Below are positions 8,322 to 17,145 of a DNA stretch of 64,000 bases, one piece after another. The notes beneath the pieces were generated by a model that made no database searches, had not been told where the DNA came from, and saw only the letters and a list, made by a program, of their open reading frames with translations. The stretch is from Halanaerobium congolense (lineage in GTDB: Bacteria; Bacillota; Halanaerobiia; Halanaerobiales; Halanaerobiaceae): the NCBI RefSeq assembly GCF_004366375.1, contig NZ_SOEF01000011.1:1-64000 (forward strand), read 5' to 3'. A program made the position numbers and the translations under genes. Position 1 is the stretch's first letter, and each line of letters starts with the position of its first letter.

Positions 8322-8966
8322 CTATTCGTATACAGAATATTTTTCTTCTAATTTGCGAAAAACTGTAACAATAACTGAGCTAATTATTAAATAAAATACG
8401 GCAGCTATTATAAAAGGGATAATAGAAAAATCCCTAGTTACAGCTACTTTGGCAGCCCGCAATAAATCACCAAGTCCAATTACAGCTACAAGAGCACTGT
8501 CTTTAACCAGATTAATTGCTTCATTACTGGTTGCTGGTAAGACTCTTTTCACAGTTTGAGGAATAATAATTCTACTCATAGTCTGTCGATAATTCATCCC
8601 CAACACCTTTGCTGCTTCATATTGACCATCACCAATAGACTCTATTCCACCTCTAAAAATTTCTGTGAAGTAAGCACCATAATTTACAATAAAAGTCAGA
8701 GCTGCAGCCGGAAAAGGTTCCAAAGTTATACCAAGTACCGGTAGACCATAATAAGCAAAGAAAAGCTGTAATAAAAGTGGTGTTCCTCTGAAAACCCAGG
8801 TGTAGAATGACAAAATAGATTCTAAAAGTGGAATTTTAGAAATTTTTCCTAGAGCACCCAGTACACCTAAAATAACAGAAAAAATTGCTGTTACCAAATA
8901 AAGCTGGAAGGTAACTAAACTACCTTCCAGTACATATCCTGATACGTTTAATATATAATCAAACAA
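8322..8966 (-). CDS. Polar amino-acid ABC transporter, permease
   Basis: A 214-aa inner-membrane permease of the HisM/GlnP family. It has about five hydrophobic segments and the EAA-type loop EAAKVLGMNYRQTMSRIIIPQ at the cytoplasmic contact point for the ATPase. The start is a TTG. It lies 11 bases after the binding-protein stop and abuts the ATPase gene. A single permease gene implies a homodimeric channel. Confidence 0.92.
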   Translation of the reverse strand: MFDYILNVSGYVLEGSLVTFQLYLVTAIFSVILGVLGALGKISKIPLLESILSFYTWVFRGTPLLLQLFFAYYGLPVLGITLEPFPAAALTFIVNYGAYFTEIFRGGIESIGDGQYEAAKVLGMNYRQTMSRIIIPQTVKRVLPATSNEAINLVKDSALVAVIGLGDLLRAAKVAVTRDFSIIPFIIAAVFYLIISSVIVTVFRKLEEKYSVYE

Positions 8967-8977
8967 ATAAATGCCTC

Positions 8978-9772
8978 CTACTTAAGTACAATATCTTCTC
9001 CAAACCATTTTTCTGAGATCTCAGCTGCTGTTCCATCTGCAATCATTTCATCTAAAGCAGCATTAAGAGCCTTTCTGAATGAAACTGCTCCATCACGAAT
9101 ACCAACCCCATACTTTTCGCCACCAAAATCTTCTTCTAAAACTTTAAATTGACCGGGACGCTGACTAATATAATAACGACCAACAATTACATCTAAAACT
9201 ACTGCTTGAACTCTACCTGTTTGCAAATCCATCAGAGCTTCAGTGTTGTTAGAAAACTTGCGCAGCTCTTTAAATGTATCTAACACTTCTGGCTCAGATT
9301 CTACAGCACTTACAGCACTACTTCCAAGCTGAATCCCAACAACTTTGCCGGCTAAATCTGCCTTAGTTTCAATATCACTATCAGCCTGTACTACAATACT
9401 CTGGGAGTTTTCTAGATATGGTTGAGAAAAATCAATGCTTTCTTCTCTCTCAGGAGTGATTGTTAGACCATTCCAAATTGCGTCAATCATCCCATTTTTT
9501 AAGCTTAAAATTACACCATCCCAATCAACAGCTTTAAATTCTACTTCAACCCCCATTCTTTTAGCTGCTTCTTTTGCTAAATCTATATCAAAACCAACAA
9601 TTTCTCCATTTTCATCTCTAAAACCCATTGGTGGAAAACTATCATCTAAACCTACTACCATTTTTCCCTTTTCCTGAATTTCAGCCAAAGAATCTTCTGC
9701 CATTACACTGCCACCAATTAATAATAAAGCCAATAAAACAATAACAAAAATATTTAATAAATTATTTTTCAC
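8978..9772 (-). CDS. Polar amino-acid ABC transporter, substrate-binding protein
   Basis: A 264-aa family 3 solute-binding protein. Residues 1-26 (hydrophobic LLNIFVIVLLALLLIGG) are a signal peptide ending near VMAED. The mature part begins IQEKGKMVVGLDDSFPPMGFRD, a typical family 3 opening, and has the GFDIDLAKEAAKRMG and ITPEREESIDFSQPY blocks. The start is the GTG at 9770-9772 behind AGAGGGGG. A longer open frame to 9892 runs into the promoter and is not used. No lipobox cysteine is seen, so how the protein is retained at the membrane is unclear; the exact substrate is unknown. Confidence 0.92.
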   Translation of the reverse strand: MKNNLLNIFVIVLLALLLIGGSVMAEDSLAEIQEKGKMVVGLDDSFPPMGFRDENGEIVGFDIDLAKEAAKRMGVEVEFKAVDWDGVILSLKNGMIDAIWNGLTITPEREESIDFSQPYLENSQSIVVQADSDIETKADLAGKVVGIQLGSSAVSAVESEPEVLDTFKELRKFSNNTEALMDLQTGRVQAVVLDVIVGRYYISQRPGQFKVLEEDFGGEKYGVGIRDGAVSFRKALNAALDEMIADGTAAEISEKWFGEDIVLK

Positions 9773-9802
9773 TTTATATCCCCCTCTAGTATATTTTCTT
9801 TT

Positions 9803-9831
9803 ATTATACTTTATTACTTTATTATTGTAAA
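9803..9831 (-). promoter_or_regulatory. Promoter of the amino-acid ABC operon
   Basis: On the minus strand TTTACA (9826-9831) and TATAAT (9803-9808) are separated by exactly 17 bases, about 30 bases before the chosen start of the binding protein. This supports the shorter reading frame for that gene. Confidence 0.8.
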
Positions 9832-9885
9832 GTATTAATAGAAAAAAATATATTTTTTTATGAGGTCTAATATAAAAATTAAAAT

Positions 9886-10009
9886 AGAACAAAATGTCCT
9901 TCGGACAATCTGTAATATAGTAAGGTTAAATTTTGTTGATAGCGAAAATTATGAAACTATAAATATTATCCACAACAAACCATCAGGTATAATTTCCTAG
10001 CTAATAAAA
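9886..10009 (+). repeat. 125-bp dispersed repeat, copy 1, with a DnaA box
   Basis: This stretch is nearly identical to 17146-17270: two substitutions and one A insertion/deletion over about 124 bases. It starts AGAACAAAATG and ends CTAGCTAATAAAA. It contains a short hairpin TGTCC-TTC-GGACA, a TTTGTTG/CAACAAA pairing, and the 9-mer TTATCCACA at 9966-9974, a perfect DnaA box. A terminator hairpin follows 3 bases later. It sits between pyk and the ABC operon, both on the minus strand, so it is not part of a plus-strand gene. No terminal inverted repeats or coding frame are seen. Confidence 0.8.
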
Positions 10010-10011
10010 AT

Positions 10012-10041
10012 AATTAAGAGGACAGTTAAGCCCTCTTAATT
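10012..10041 (-). terminator. Terminator after pyk, possibly bidirectional
   Basis: AATTAAGAGG and CCTCTTAATT form a 10-base stem. The minus strand continues with ATTTTTATT and the plus strand reaches a T7 run slightly further on. It serves pyk and also stands directly behind the dispersed repeat. Confidence 0.8.
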
Positions 10042-10065
10042 TAATATATATTTTTTTGATTGATA

Positions 10066-11820
10066 TTATTTTAGATTTGCCTGACCTCTATAGACTAAGC
10101 CTCTAACACCATCTACAGTAAGAATTTCACCATCTTTAAAGTCATCACTAATGTCACCTGTATTAACTACAACAGGAATTCCAATATTAAGACCAACAAT
10201 AGCTGGGTGAGAAGTTAGACCTCCACTAAATGTAACTACAGCAGAAGCTTTCTTCATAGCTGGTACATAATCTCTGTCTGTCATATGGGCAATCATAATA
10301 TCTCCTTCTTCAATTTTTTCATTTGCCTCGTCAGCAGTTCTAACTAATTTAGCTTTTCCAATTGCTATCCTCTTTCCAATACCCTGACCATCAGCAATCG
10401 GCTTACCGACAACATCTACTTTAATTAAGTTTGTTGTACCTGAAATACCAACAGGAGCTCCGGCAGTAATTGTTACTAAATCTCCTTCATTAATTAAACC
10501 ATGTTCTAAAGAAGATGAAATTGCATTATCCATCATTTCATCAGTTGTACTGCTTCTGGCTGCTAATAATGGAGAAACTCCCCAGGTCATTGACAGCTGG
10601 TGCAGCACTCTCTTATTTGGTGTAACAGCAATAATTGGTGTCTGTGGTCTAAATTTAGACACTGTACGGGCTGTTAAACCTGAACCTGTAGAAGTAATTA
10701 TAGCCTCTGCTCCAAGTTCTTCGGCAGTTTGACAGGTTGCAAGTGAAATAGCAGCAGTTACAGATTCAGCTGCAAATTCATATTTTCCTGCAAATTTCTC
10801 TTTATAACTATCAGAATTTTCAACTTCATTTGCAATCTGAGCCATGGTTGCCACTGATTCAACCGGGTATTTGCCAGCAGCAGATTCTCCAGACAGCATT
10901 GTTGCATCTGTTCCATCAAAAATAGCATTAGCAACATCAGATGCCTCAGCTCTTGTTGGACGAGGATTCCTAATCATAGAGTCCAGCATCTGAGTAGCTG
11001 TAATCACAGGTTTTGAAGCTTCATTACACTTTTTAATCATCATCTTCTGAACAATTGGTACCTTTTCAGCAGGAATTTCCACCCCAAGGTCACCACGAGC
11101 TACCATAATTCCATCAGCAACTTCTAAAATGGAATCAAGATTTTCTACACCTTCCTGGTTTTCAATTTTAGCAATAATGAAAATATCTTCATTCCCACTT
11201 TCTTCTAAAATCTTTCGGATTTCAATTACATCATTTGATTTGCGAACAAAAGAAGCTGCAATAAAGTGAATACCCTGTTCTACACCAAAACGGATATCAG
11301 AAATATCCTTTTCAGTTAATGGTGGAAGACTTACTTTAACTCCAGGCAGGTTAACACCTTTACGCGATCCTAATTCACCGCCATTAACCACTCTACAAAT
11401 CACATCACCATTATCAATACTGGTCACTTCTAGCTCGATTAAGCCATCATCAATTAAGATCTTATCTCCAACTTCTATATCTTCTGCTAAATCTTTATAA
11501 GATACAGATATTTTTTCTGGAGTACCTTCAATATCTTCTTTGGTGATTACAATCTCAGCATCTGCCTCTAATTGAATTTTATCACCTTTCATTTCTCCAG
11601 TTCTAATTTCAGGACCTTTGGTATCAAGCATTAAACCAACAGTTTTACCTGTTTCCTTTTCTATTTCTTTTACCAAATCAAATCTATGCTTATGTTCCTC
11701 ATGATCACCGTGAGAAAAATTCATTCGGGCCACATTCATACCTGCTTCAACTACTCGTTTTATTGTTTCTTTATCATTCGTTGCTGGTCCTAATGTACAT
11801 ACTATCTTCGTTTTTCTCAT
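10066..11820 (-). CDS. pyk: Pyruvate kinase with C-terminal PEP-utiliser-like domain
   Basis: A 584-aa pyruvate kinase, which converts PEP and ADP to pyruvate and ATP in glycolysis. The N-terminal barrel has TLGPATND, MNFSHGDHEEH, LDTKGPEIRTG, the catalytic block IIAKIENQEG and MVARGDLGVEIP. After about residue 475 there is an extra domain with GGLTSHPAIVG, like the phosphohistidine domain of PEP synthases but with proline after the histidine. This extension is typical of Bacillus-type enzymes, so the length is normal. It follows pfkA by 21 bases. Confidence 0.97.
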   Translation of the reverse strand: MRKTKIVCTLGPATNDKETIKRVVEAGMNVARMNFSHGDHEEHKHRFDLVKEIEKETGKTVGLMLDTKGPEIRTGEMKGDKIQLEADAEIVITKEDIEGTPEKISVSYKDLAEDIEVGDKILIDDGLIELEVTSIDNGDVICRVVNGGELGSRKGVNLPGVKVSLPPLTEKDISDIRFGVEQGIHFIAASFVRKSNDVIEIRKILEESGNEDIFIIAKIENQEGVENLDSILEVADGIMVARGDLGVEIPAEKVPIVQKMMIKKCNEASKPVITATQMLDSMIRNPRPTRAEASDVANAIFDGTDATMLSGESAAGKYPVESVATMAQIANEVENSDSYKEKFAGKYEFAAESVTAAISLATCQTAEELGAEAIITSTGSGLTARTVSKFRPQTPIIAVTPNKRVLHQLSMTWGVSPLLAARSSTTDEMMDNAISSSLEHGLINEGDLVTITAGAPVGISGTTNLIKVDVVGKPIADGQGIGKRIAIGKAKLVRTADEANEKIEEGDIMIAHMTDRDYVPAMKKASAVVTFSGGLTSHPAIVGLNIGIPVVVNTGDISDDFKDGEILTVDGVRGLVYRGQANLK

Positions 11821-11841
11821 ATTAACCTCCCAATTATTTAC

Positions 11842-12840
11842 TTACATTGATAAAATATTTGCTAGATTATAAATATCCATGTTTATGGTGTCATTTTTCT
11901 TAACTGCATCTTTTATTTCACAAACACCAATAGAATTATCTTTGTAGTTAACCATTTTATCACGTTTTCCTTCTAATAACAATTCTACTGCTTTAGCACC
12001 CATACGGCTGGCGACAATTCTATCTGTAGCTGTAGGACTTCCACCTCTTTGAAGATGACCTAGAATTGTAACTCTTGTTTCCATTCCAGTTCGCTCTCTA
12101 ATCAATTCTCCCATAGCCATCCCAGGACTACCGTTGTATTCATTTAAATCAACAAATGGAGCTTCTACCCCTTCTGCTATAATAATTAAACTGTGTAATT
12201 TACCTCTGTTAAATCCTTGAGTGATTTTGTCACAAACTTCCTGAGGTGTAAAATCAATTTCAGGCAGCAAAATATACTCAGCTCCACCGGCAAGCCCAGT
12301 CATAAGGGCTAAGTAACCAGATTCCCGGCCCATACATTCAATAACAAAAGTTCTTTCATGAGATGTCGCAGTATCTCGAATCTTATTAACTGCATCTAAA
12401 ATTGTATTCATGGCTGTATCTACACCTATTGTATAATCAGTACATGATAGATCATTATCTATTGTCCCTGGTATACCTACAGCTTTGATGTCACTTTCTT
12501 CATTAATTTTTTGAACACCCCGTAGAGAACCATCTCCACCAATTACAACAATTCCATCAATGCCTTCTTCTTTCATATTTGCATAAGCTTTTTTTCTTCC
12601 AGACTCAGTTTTAAACTCGTCACAGCGGGCTGATAATAAAATTGTCCCTCCACGCTGAACAATATCAGCAACTGAACCACGTTCCATGTCAAAAAAATCT
12701 TTTTCAATAAGACCTTTATAACCATGTCTTACTCCAACGACCTCTAAATTTTTATAAATTGCTGTTCTAACTACAGATCTGATAGCCGGATTCATGCCTG
12801 GAGCATCTCCTCCGCTTGTAAGCACTGCTATCTTTTTCAT
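11842..12840 (-). CDS. pfkA: ATP-dependent 6-phosphofructokinase
   Basis: A 332-aa phosphofructokinase catalysing the committed step of glycolysis. The N-terminus LTSGGDAPGMNPAIR, the GGDGSLRG loop and PGTIDNDL are diagnostic. Glycine rather than aspartate after GGD indicates ATP rather than pyrophosphate as phosphoryl donor. It lies between the small protein gene and pyk, consistent with a pfkA-pyk glycolytic operon. Length is typical. Confidence 0.97.
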   Translation of the reverse strand: MKKIAVLTSGGDAPGMNPAIRSVVRTAIYKNLEVVGVRHGYKGLIEKDFFDMERGSVADIVQRGGTILLSARCDEFKTESGRKKAYANMKEEGIDGIVVIGGDGSLRGVQKINEESDIKAVGIPGTIDNDLSCTDYTIGVDTAMNTILDAVNKIRDTATSHERTFVIECMGRESGYLALMTGLAGGAEYILLPEIDFTPQEVCDKITQGFNRGKLHSLIIIAEGVEAPFVDLNEYNGSPGMAMGELIRERTGMETRVTILGHLQRGGSPTATDRIVASRMGAKAVELLLEGKRDKMVNYKDNSIGVCEIKDAVKKNDTINMDIYNLANILSM

Positions 12841-12855
12841 ATCGATTCCTCCAAA

Positions 12856-13032
12856 TTAAAAATTTTTATGTAAACAGGAATAAGCCTCTTCTGCTTCAAT
12901 AGCCGGAACCTTAATCTGATATGATCCAGAACCGGCATCATCAATTTGAAGCATGAAACCTTCTTTTTCCATAATTTTTAAAATATTATCAGCTTCTTCT
13001 TTAGAAGAGGCTATATATACAACCTGCCACAT
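12856..13032 (-). CDS. 58-aa conserved-type small protein (DUF2007-like)
   Basis: A short gene beginning MWQVVYIASSKEEAD and ending AYSCLHKNF, 58 aa. AGGAG sits 7 bases before the ATG, and the stop is 15 bases before pfkA, so it belongs to the pfkA-pyk transcript. The pattern (short strand, helix with a spaced Glu/Ala face, then an IEAEEAYSCL helix) resembles small DUF2007-type proteins often found near pfkA or dnaE in Clostridia. I recall the family pattern but not a defined function. Confidence 0.75.
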   Translation of the reverse strand: MWQVVYIASSKEEADNILKIMEKEGFMLQIDDAGSGSYQIKVPAIEAEEAYSCLHKNF

Positions 13033-13089
13033 TTATAAGCTCCTTTCAATTTCCAGTATATCAATGTTACTGGAAAACAAAGCTGTTAT

Positions 13090-13308
13090 TTACCCTTCAG
13101 AATTAACTTTGCCGTGTTTACTCATTATTTCTGCTTTACCTCTTATTTTCATAGCAGAAACATTTTCAGTAAATTGAGCAGCTAAGATTTCTCCCTTGTC
13201 TAATTTTTCTGTATGATTAAATTTTGTATCTTTTCCTCTTGTTAAGCCAATAATTGTAACTCCATTTTCAAGTGCCTTAATTAAAATATAATCCGCATTA
13301 ACATCCAT
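13090..13308 (-). CDS. mtrB: Tryptophan RNA-binding attenuation protein (TRAP)
   Basis: A 72-aa protein closely resembling Bacillus TRAP. It has the strands DYILIKALENGVTIIGLTRG, DTKFNHTEKLDKGE and AQFTENVSAMKIRGKAEI in the same order and spacing. TRAP forms an 11-membered ring that binds tryptophan and then GAG/UAG triplet repeats in the trp leader RNA to repress trp genes. The trp operon is not in this window and no anti-TRAP gene is visible. The neighbours (dnaE upstream, pfkA downstream) are not tryptophan genes. GGAGG lies before the ATG. Confidence 0.93.
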   Translation of the reverse strand: MDVNADYILIKALENGVTIIGLTRGKDTKFNHTEKLDKGEILAAQFTENVSAMKIRGKAEIMSKHGKVNSEG

Positions 13309-13441
13309 GGTTTTCCTCCTTTATCCACTTAATAATATAATAAGCAAAAAAGAATTGTCAAGAAATTTGTCATAATATATCAAAAGATTACATTAATTTT
13401 TGAATTCATTTGAACATAAGTCAAAAAATATAATTTTAAGT

Positions 13442-16400
13442 TCAGATATATTTATATTCAGATTTTTTCAAAGCTCTTGCTAATTCATCTTTAGTAAGCT
13501 GATTATTATCTATATTATATTTATTCTCAGTAATTATCAGCTTATTATTTCTTTTCAACAGAACAGAAACATTACCTTCTTTTTTTAATAAGTATTTTTT
13601 TAATTTCATAATCCTCTTTTTGGAGAATTCAGAAACATCTATTAAAAGCAGATCACTATTAAGAGAAATGATTTTTTTAGCAATAATCTGTCCCTCAACT
13701 TTTTCCCCATAAACTAAAAGAGCTTTATTTGTTGAGAGATCAAAATTTATTTTTCTAAATATATCAGAAAATATAATTATTTCTATTTTTTCCTCTTGAT
13801 CATTAATAGTTAAAAAAGCCATTTTGTTATTACGTTTAGTTACATGTTCTTTATAATTTGTTAAATAGCCTGCAGTCAACACTTTTCTTCCTTCAGAAAT
13901 ATTCAATGCTTTTTTAATTGGATAAGGTTTGATTTTTTCCAACTTATTTTGATACTGATCTAAAGGATGAGCTGAAAGATAAATGCCCAAAAACTCCTTT
14001 TCCTGCTCAAGTATAGTCTCAGTCTTTAATTCATCTACTTCAGTATAATTTAAATCTTCTTTCATAAATTTATTTTCATCATTAAATAATTCCGCAAATG
14101 ACTGCTGTCCCTGAGCTTTACGTTTGGATAAATTATTATATTTATTATAAAGTTCTTCATAGTTTAAAAGCATTGAAGCTCTACTTTCAGCAATCTGATC
14201 AAAGGCTCCTGCTTTAATAAAAGCTTCTAAACTTTGAATATTAATTGCAGAAATATCAACTCTTTTCAAAAAATCGATTAAAGAAGAAAACTTTTTAACC
14301 TTTCTGGCTTTAATTACTGCTTCAATTGCAGCAGACCCCACATTTTTAATAGCTTTTAAACCATATCTGATTTGTTTATCACTTTCAGCAAAAAAATCAT
14401 GATGGCTATTATTGATATCAGGAGCTAAAATTTTTAAATTTATTTCGCGTGAAGCTTTAATATAATCAGCGATTTTATCATGGTTTCCCATGACAGAAGA
14501 AAATAGAGCAGACATAAATTCAACTGGAAAATGATATTTTAAATAGGCAGTTTGATATGCTAAAAAAGCATAAGCAGTAGAATGCGATTTATTAAATCCA
14601 TAACCAGCAAAATACTCCATTTGATCGAAAATCTCCTGAGCTGCTGCTTCAGTTAATCCTCGCTCAACCGCACCCTTAACAAATTTTTCTCTTTCAGCAG
14701 CAACTAATTTCAACTTTTTCTTTCCCATTCCGCGACGTAAAAGATCAGCTTCTCCCATGCTGTATCCTGCCAGATTACTTGCAATTTCCATAACCTGTTC
14801 TTGATATAAAATCATTCCAAAAGTTTCTTCCAAAATAGGTTTTAATTTAGGATGCAAATACTCTGCCTCCTTTTTTCCATGGCGAATAGCAATAAAATCA
14901 TCAACAATATTACTTCCAAGTGGTCCCGGTCTTCCTAAAGCAAGCATTGCAATTAAATCACTAAAACGATCTGGTTTCATTTTTTTGTTTAAAGATTGAA
15001 ATAAATATGACTCCATCTGAAAAACACCAGCAGTTTTACCTGTGCTTAAGAATTTATAAACCGCACTATCATCAAGGGGAATATTATTGATATCAATAAC
15101 TTTATCTTTACGATCTTCTATTAATTGAAGGGTATTTTTAATTACAGTTAAATTTCGCAAGCCTAAAAAATCCATTTTCAAAAGCCCAAGTGCCTCTAAG
15201 TCTCCCATGGGTAACTGAGTAATTACACTCTCATCTTGTTTCTGTAAAGGGACTATCTGGGTTAAAGGTTCAGCTCCAATAATAACCCCTGCTGCATGTG
15301 TTGAGATATGTCGAGGCAGCCCCTCTACACCTCTCGCATAATCAATTAACTCCTTAATCTCTCCATCATTATGATAAAGCTCCTGCAATTTTTTTTGGTC
15401 TTTCAAAGATTGATTAATTCCTTTTCGGGAAGAAATTAGTTTTGCTACTTTATCTACTTTAGCATAAGGAACAGCAAGTACCCGGCCAACATCTCTAACT
15501 GCAGCTCGAGCAGCCATAGTCCCAAAAGTACCAATTTGAGCAACTCTCTCAGTTCCATACCTTTCTTTAACATATTCAATAATTTGATCCCTGTTTTCAT
15601 CAAAATCAATATCTATATCCGGCATTGTTACTCGTTCTGGATTTAAAAAACGTTCAAAAATAAGTCCATATTTCAAAGGATTAACTTTAGTGATATTTAA
15701 AAGATAAGCGACCAAACTTCCTGCAGCTGAACCTCTACCAGGGCCAACCATAATTTCATTATCTTCAGCATACTTTACAAAATCATAAACTATCAAAAAG
15801 TAAGCAGCATAACCCATCTCAAAAATTATCTTAAGTTCATATTTTAACCGCTCAACAGCCTTTTGATCTGATCCCATTCCTTTGGCCTTTAAACCTTTTA
15901 GACACAGTTTTTTTAATAAATCCTCAGGACTTTTTTCTTGACCTAAATCTGGATATTCTGGCAGGTAAAAATGATTAAAATCTAAATCTACTTCTACCCT
16001 ATCTGCAATTTTAACAGTATTTTGATAAGCAGAATCTAAATCAGGAAAAAGTTCTAGCATCTCAGCAGGAGATTTATAATAAAATTCTTGACCGGTAAAA
16101 GTCATTCTGTTTTCATCAGCTAAAGTAGTTCCGGTTTGTAAAGCTAATAAAATATCCTGTAATTCTGCATCTTCCTTATTTAAATAATGACAGTCATTTG
16201 TAACAACTGTTGGAATGTTTTCTTCTCTACTTAATTTTAGTAGTCCTTGAACCGCTTCTTTTTCCTGCTGCAAATTATGATTTTGTAATTCTAGAAAAAA
16301 ATTATCTTTTCCAAAAATAGCATGATAATCTGAAACTGCTTTTTGAGCAAGATCATAATTACCATTAATTAAAAGCTGAGGAATTTCTCCTTGGATACAA

Positions 16401-16798
16401 GCTGATAAACAAATTAAGCCTTTACTGTATTCAGCCAAAAGTTCTTTATCGACTCGAGGTTTATAATAAAACCCTTCCAACCAAGCCTTTGAAACTAGCT
16501 GAATTAAATTATGATAACCTTCATTATTTTGAGCAAGCAGCACTAGATGATATCTTTTTCTATTTTTTTCAAAACGACTACCTAGACTCAAATAAACCTC
16601 TGCTCCAATAATGGGTTTTATACCTTCTTTTTTAGCTTTTCTGTAGAAATCAATAATCCCATAAAGTACTCCATGATCAGTAATCGCAGCAGCAGGCATA
16701 TCATATTTTTTTGTTTTTTTAATTAACGAATCTACTCTAATTGCTCCATCTAAAAGACTGAATGCAGTATGATTATGAAGATGGACAAAATCGGACAT
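13442..16798 (-). CDS. dnaE: DNA polymerase III alpha subunit
   Basis: A 1118-aa family C replicative polymerase. The N-terminal PHP domain keeps HLHNHT and ITDHG. The catalytic palm has the PDIDIDFDENRDQII block with the metal-binding aspartates. The thumb and finger segments (GPGRGSAAGSLVAYLL, GILYQEQ-like block, GYGFNKSHSTAYA) are intact. A helix-hairpin-helix region follows, and a C-terminal OB fold lies around residue 985. The end is a little shorter than E. coli DnaE. It is transcribed away from the NifU-like gene. It could work beside a PolC located elsewhere, as in other Firmicutes. Confidence 0.97.
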   Translation of the reverse strand: MSDFVHLHNHTAFSLLDGAIRVDSLIKKTKKYDMPAAAITDHGVLYGIIDFYRKAKKEGIKPIIGAEVYLSLGSRFEKNRKRYHLVLLAQNNEGYHNLIQLVSKAWLEGFYYKPRVDKELLAEYSKGLICLSACIQGEIPQLLINGNYDLAQKAVSDYHAIFGKDNFFLELQNHNLQQEKEAVQGLLKLSREENIPTVVTNDCHYLNKEDAELQDILLALQTGTTLADENRMTFTGQEFYYKSPAEMLELFPDLDSAYQNTVKIADRVEVDLDFNHFYLPEYPDLGQEKSPEDLLKKLCLKGLKAKGMGSDQKAVERLKYELKIIFEMGYAAYFLIVYDFVKYAEDNEIMVGPGRGSAAGSLVAYLLNITKVNPLKYGLIFERFLNPERVTMPDIDIDFDENRDQIIEYVKERYGTERVAQIGTFGTMAARAAVRDVGRVLAVPYAKVDKVAKLISSRKGINQSLKDQKKLQELYHNDGEIKELIDYARGVEGLPRHISTHAAGVIIGAEPLTQIVPLQKQDESVITQLPMGDLEALGLLKMDFLGLRNLTVIKNTLQLIEDRKDKVIDINNIPLDDSAVYKFLSTGKTAGVFQMESYLFQSLNKKMKPDRFSDLIAMLALGRPGPLGSNIVDDFIAIRHGKKEAEYLHPKLKPILEETFGMILYQEQVMEIASNLAGYSMGEADLLRRGMGKKKLKLVAAEREKFVKGAVERGLTEAAAQEIFDQMEYFAGYGFNKSHSTAYAFLAYQTAYLKYHFPVEFMSALFSSVMGNHDKIADYIKASREINLKILAPDINNSHHDFFAESDKQIRYGLKAIKNVGSAAIEAVIKARKVKKFSSLIDFLKRVDISAINIQSLEAFIKAGAFDQIAESRASMLLNYEELYNKYNNLSKRKAQGQQSFAELFNDENKFMKEDLNYTEVDELKTETILEQEKEFLGIYLSAHPLDQYQNKLEKIKPYPIKKALNISEGRKVLTAGYLTNYKEHVTKRNNKMAFLTINDQEEKIEIIIFSDIFRKINFDLSTNKALLVYGEKVEGQIIAKKIISLNSDLLLIDVSEFSKKRIMKLKKYLLKKEGNVSVLLKRNNKLIITENKYNIDNNQLTKDELARALKKSEYKYI

Positions 16799-16823
16799 TT
16801 AAATCATCCCTTTAAATTTATGC

Positions 16824-16852
16824 TTGTAAAATCTTGAGTTTTTTAGTATAAT
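16824..16852 (+). promoter_or_regulatory. Promoter of the NifU-like gene
   Basis: TTGTAA (16824-16829) and TATAAT (16847-16852) are separated by 17 bases. AGGAGGTG follows before the ATG at 16884. Confidence 0.8.
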
Positions 16853-16883
16853 ATAATTAAATGTTAATTTAGGAGGTGCAAGT

Positions 16884-17105
16884 ATGAAAGAAGAAGTACA
16901 AAAATATATTGATAAAATCAGACCAAGTCTACAAGCTGATGGTGGAGATGTTGAATTAATTGAAGTAACCGAAGACGGTATCGTTAAAGTTAAGCTTCTA
17001 GGTGCCTGTAGTGGTTGCCCAATGTCAACCTTAACCATAAAAAATGGTATTGAAAGAACACTAAAACAAAATGTTGATGGTGTTAAAGAAGTTCAACCTG
17101 TCTAA
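16884..17105 (+). CDS. NifU C-terminal-like iron-sulfur scaffold protein
   Basis: A 73-aa protein equal to the NifU C-terminal (Nfu) domain. It begins with an amphipathic helix, then [17 protein letters not shown], and carries the CSGCPMS cysteine pair that holds a [4Fe-4S] cluster between two subunits. Such proteins deliver clusters to apo-proteins. It is a single gene on the plus strand and its 3' untranslated region contains the second copy of the dispersed repeat. Confidence 0.93.
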   Translation: MKEEVQKYIDKIRPSLQADGGDVELIEVTEDGIVKVKLLGACSGCPMSTLTIKNGIERTLKQNVDGVKEVQPV

Positions 17106-17145
17106 TCTTTGACTAAATTAAATAATTAAAAATATTTAAATTAAA

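Noticed and set aside
8556-8744. Plus-strand frame inside the amino-acid permease
   Set aside because: Antisense to a well-supported permease gene.
9773-9892. N-terminal extension of the amino-acid-binding protein
   Set aside because: The extension covers the -10/-35 promoter; a GTG with a strong ribosome site and signal peptide starts later.
9886-10009. Replication origin
   Set aside because: Only one DnaA box per copy and no dnaA/dnaN genes nearby; a single 9-mer is not an origin.
16799-17038. Minus-strand frame antisense to the NifU-like gene
   Set aside because: The plus-strand NifU gene has a promoter, ribosome site and family motifs; the antisense frame has none.
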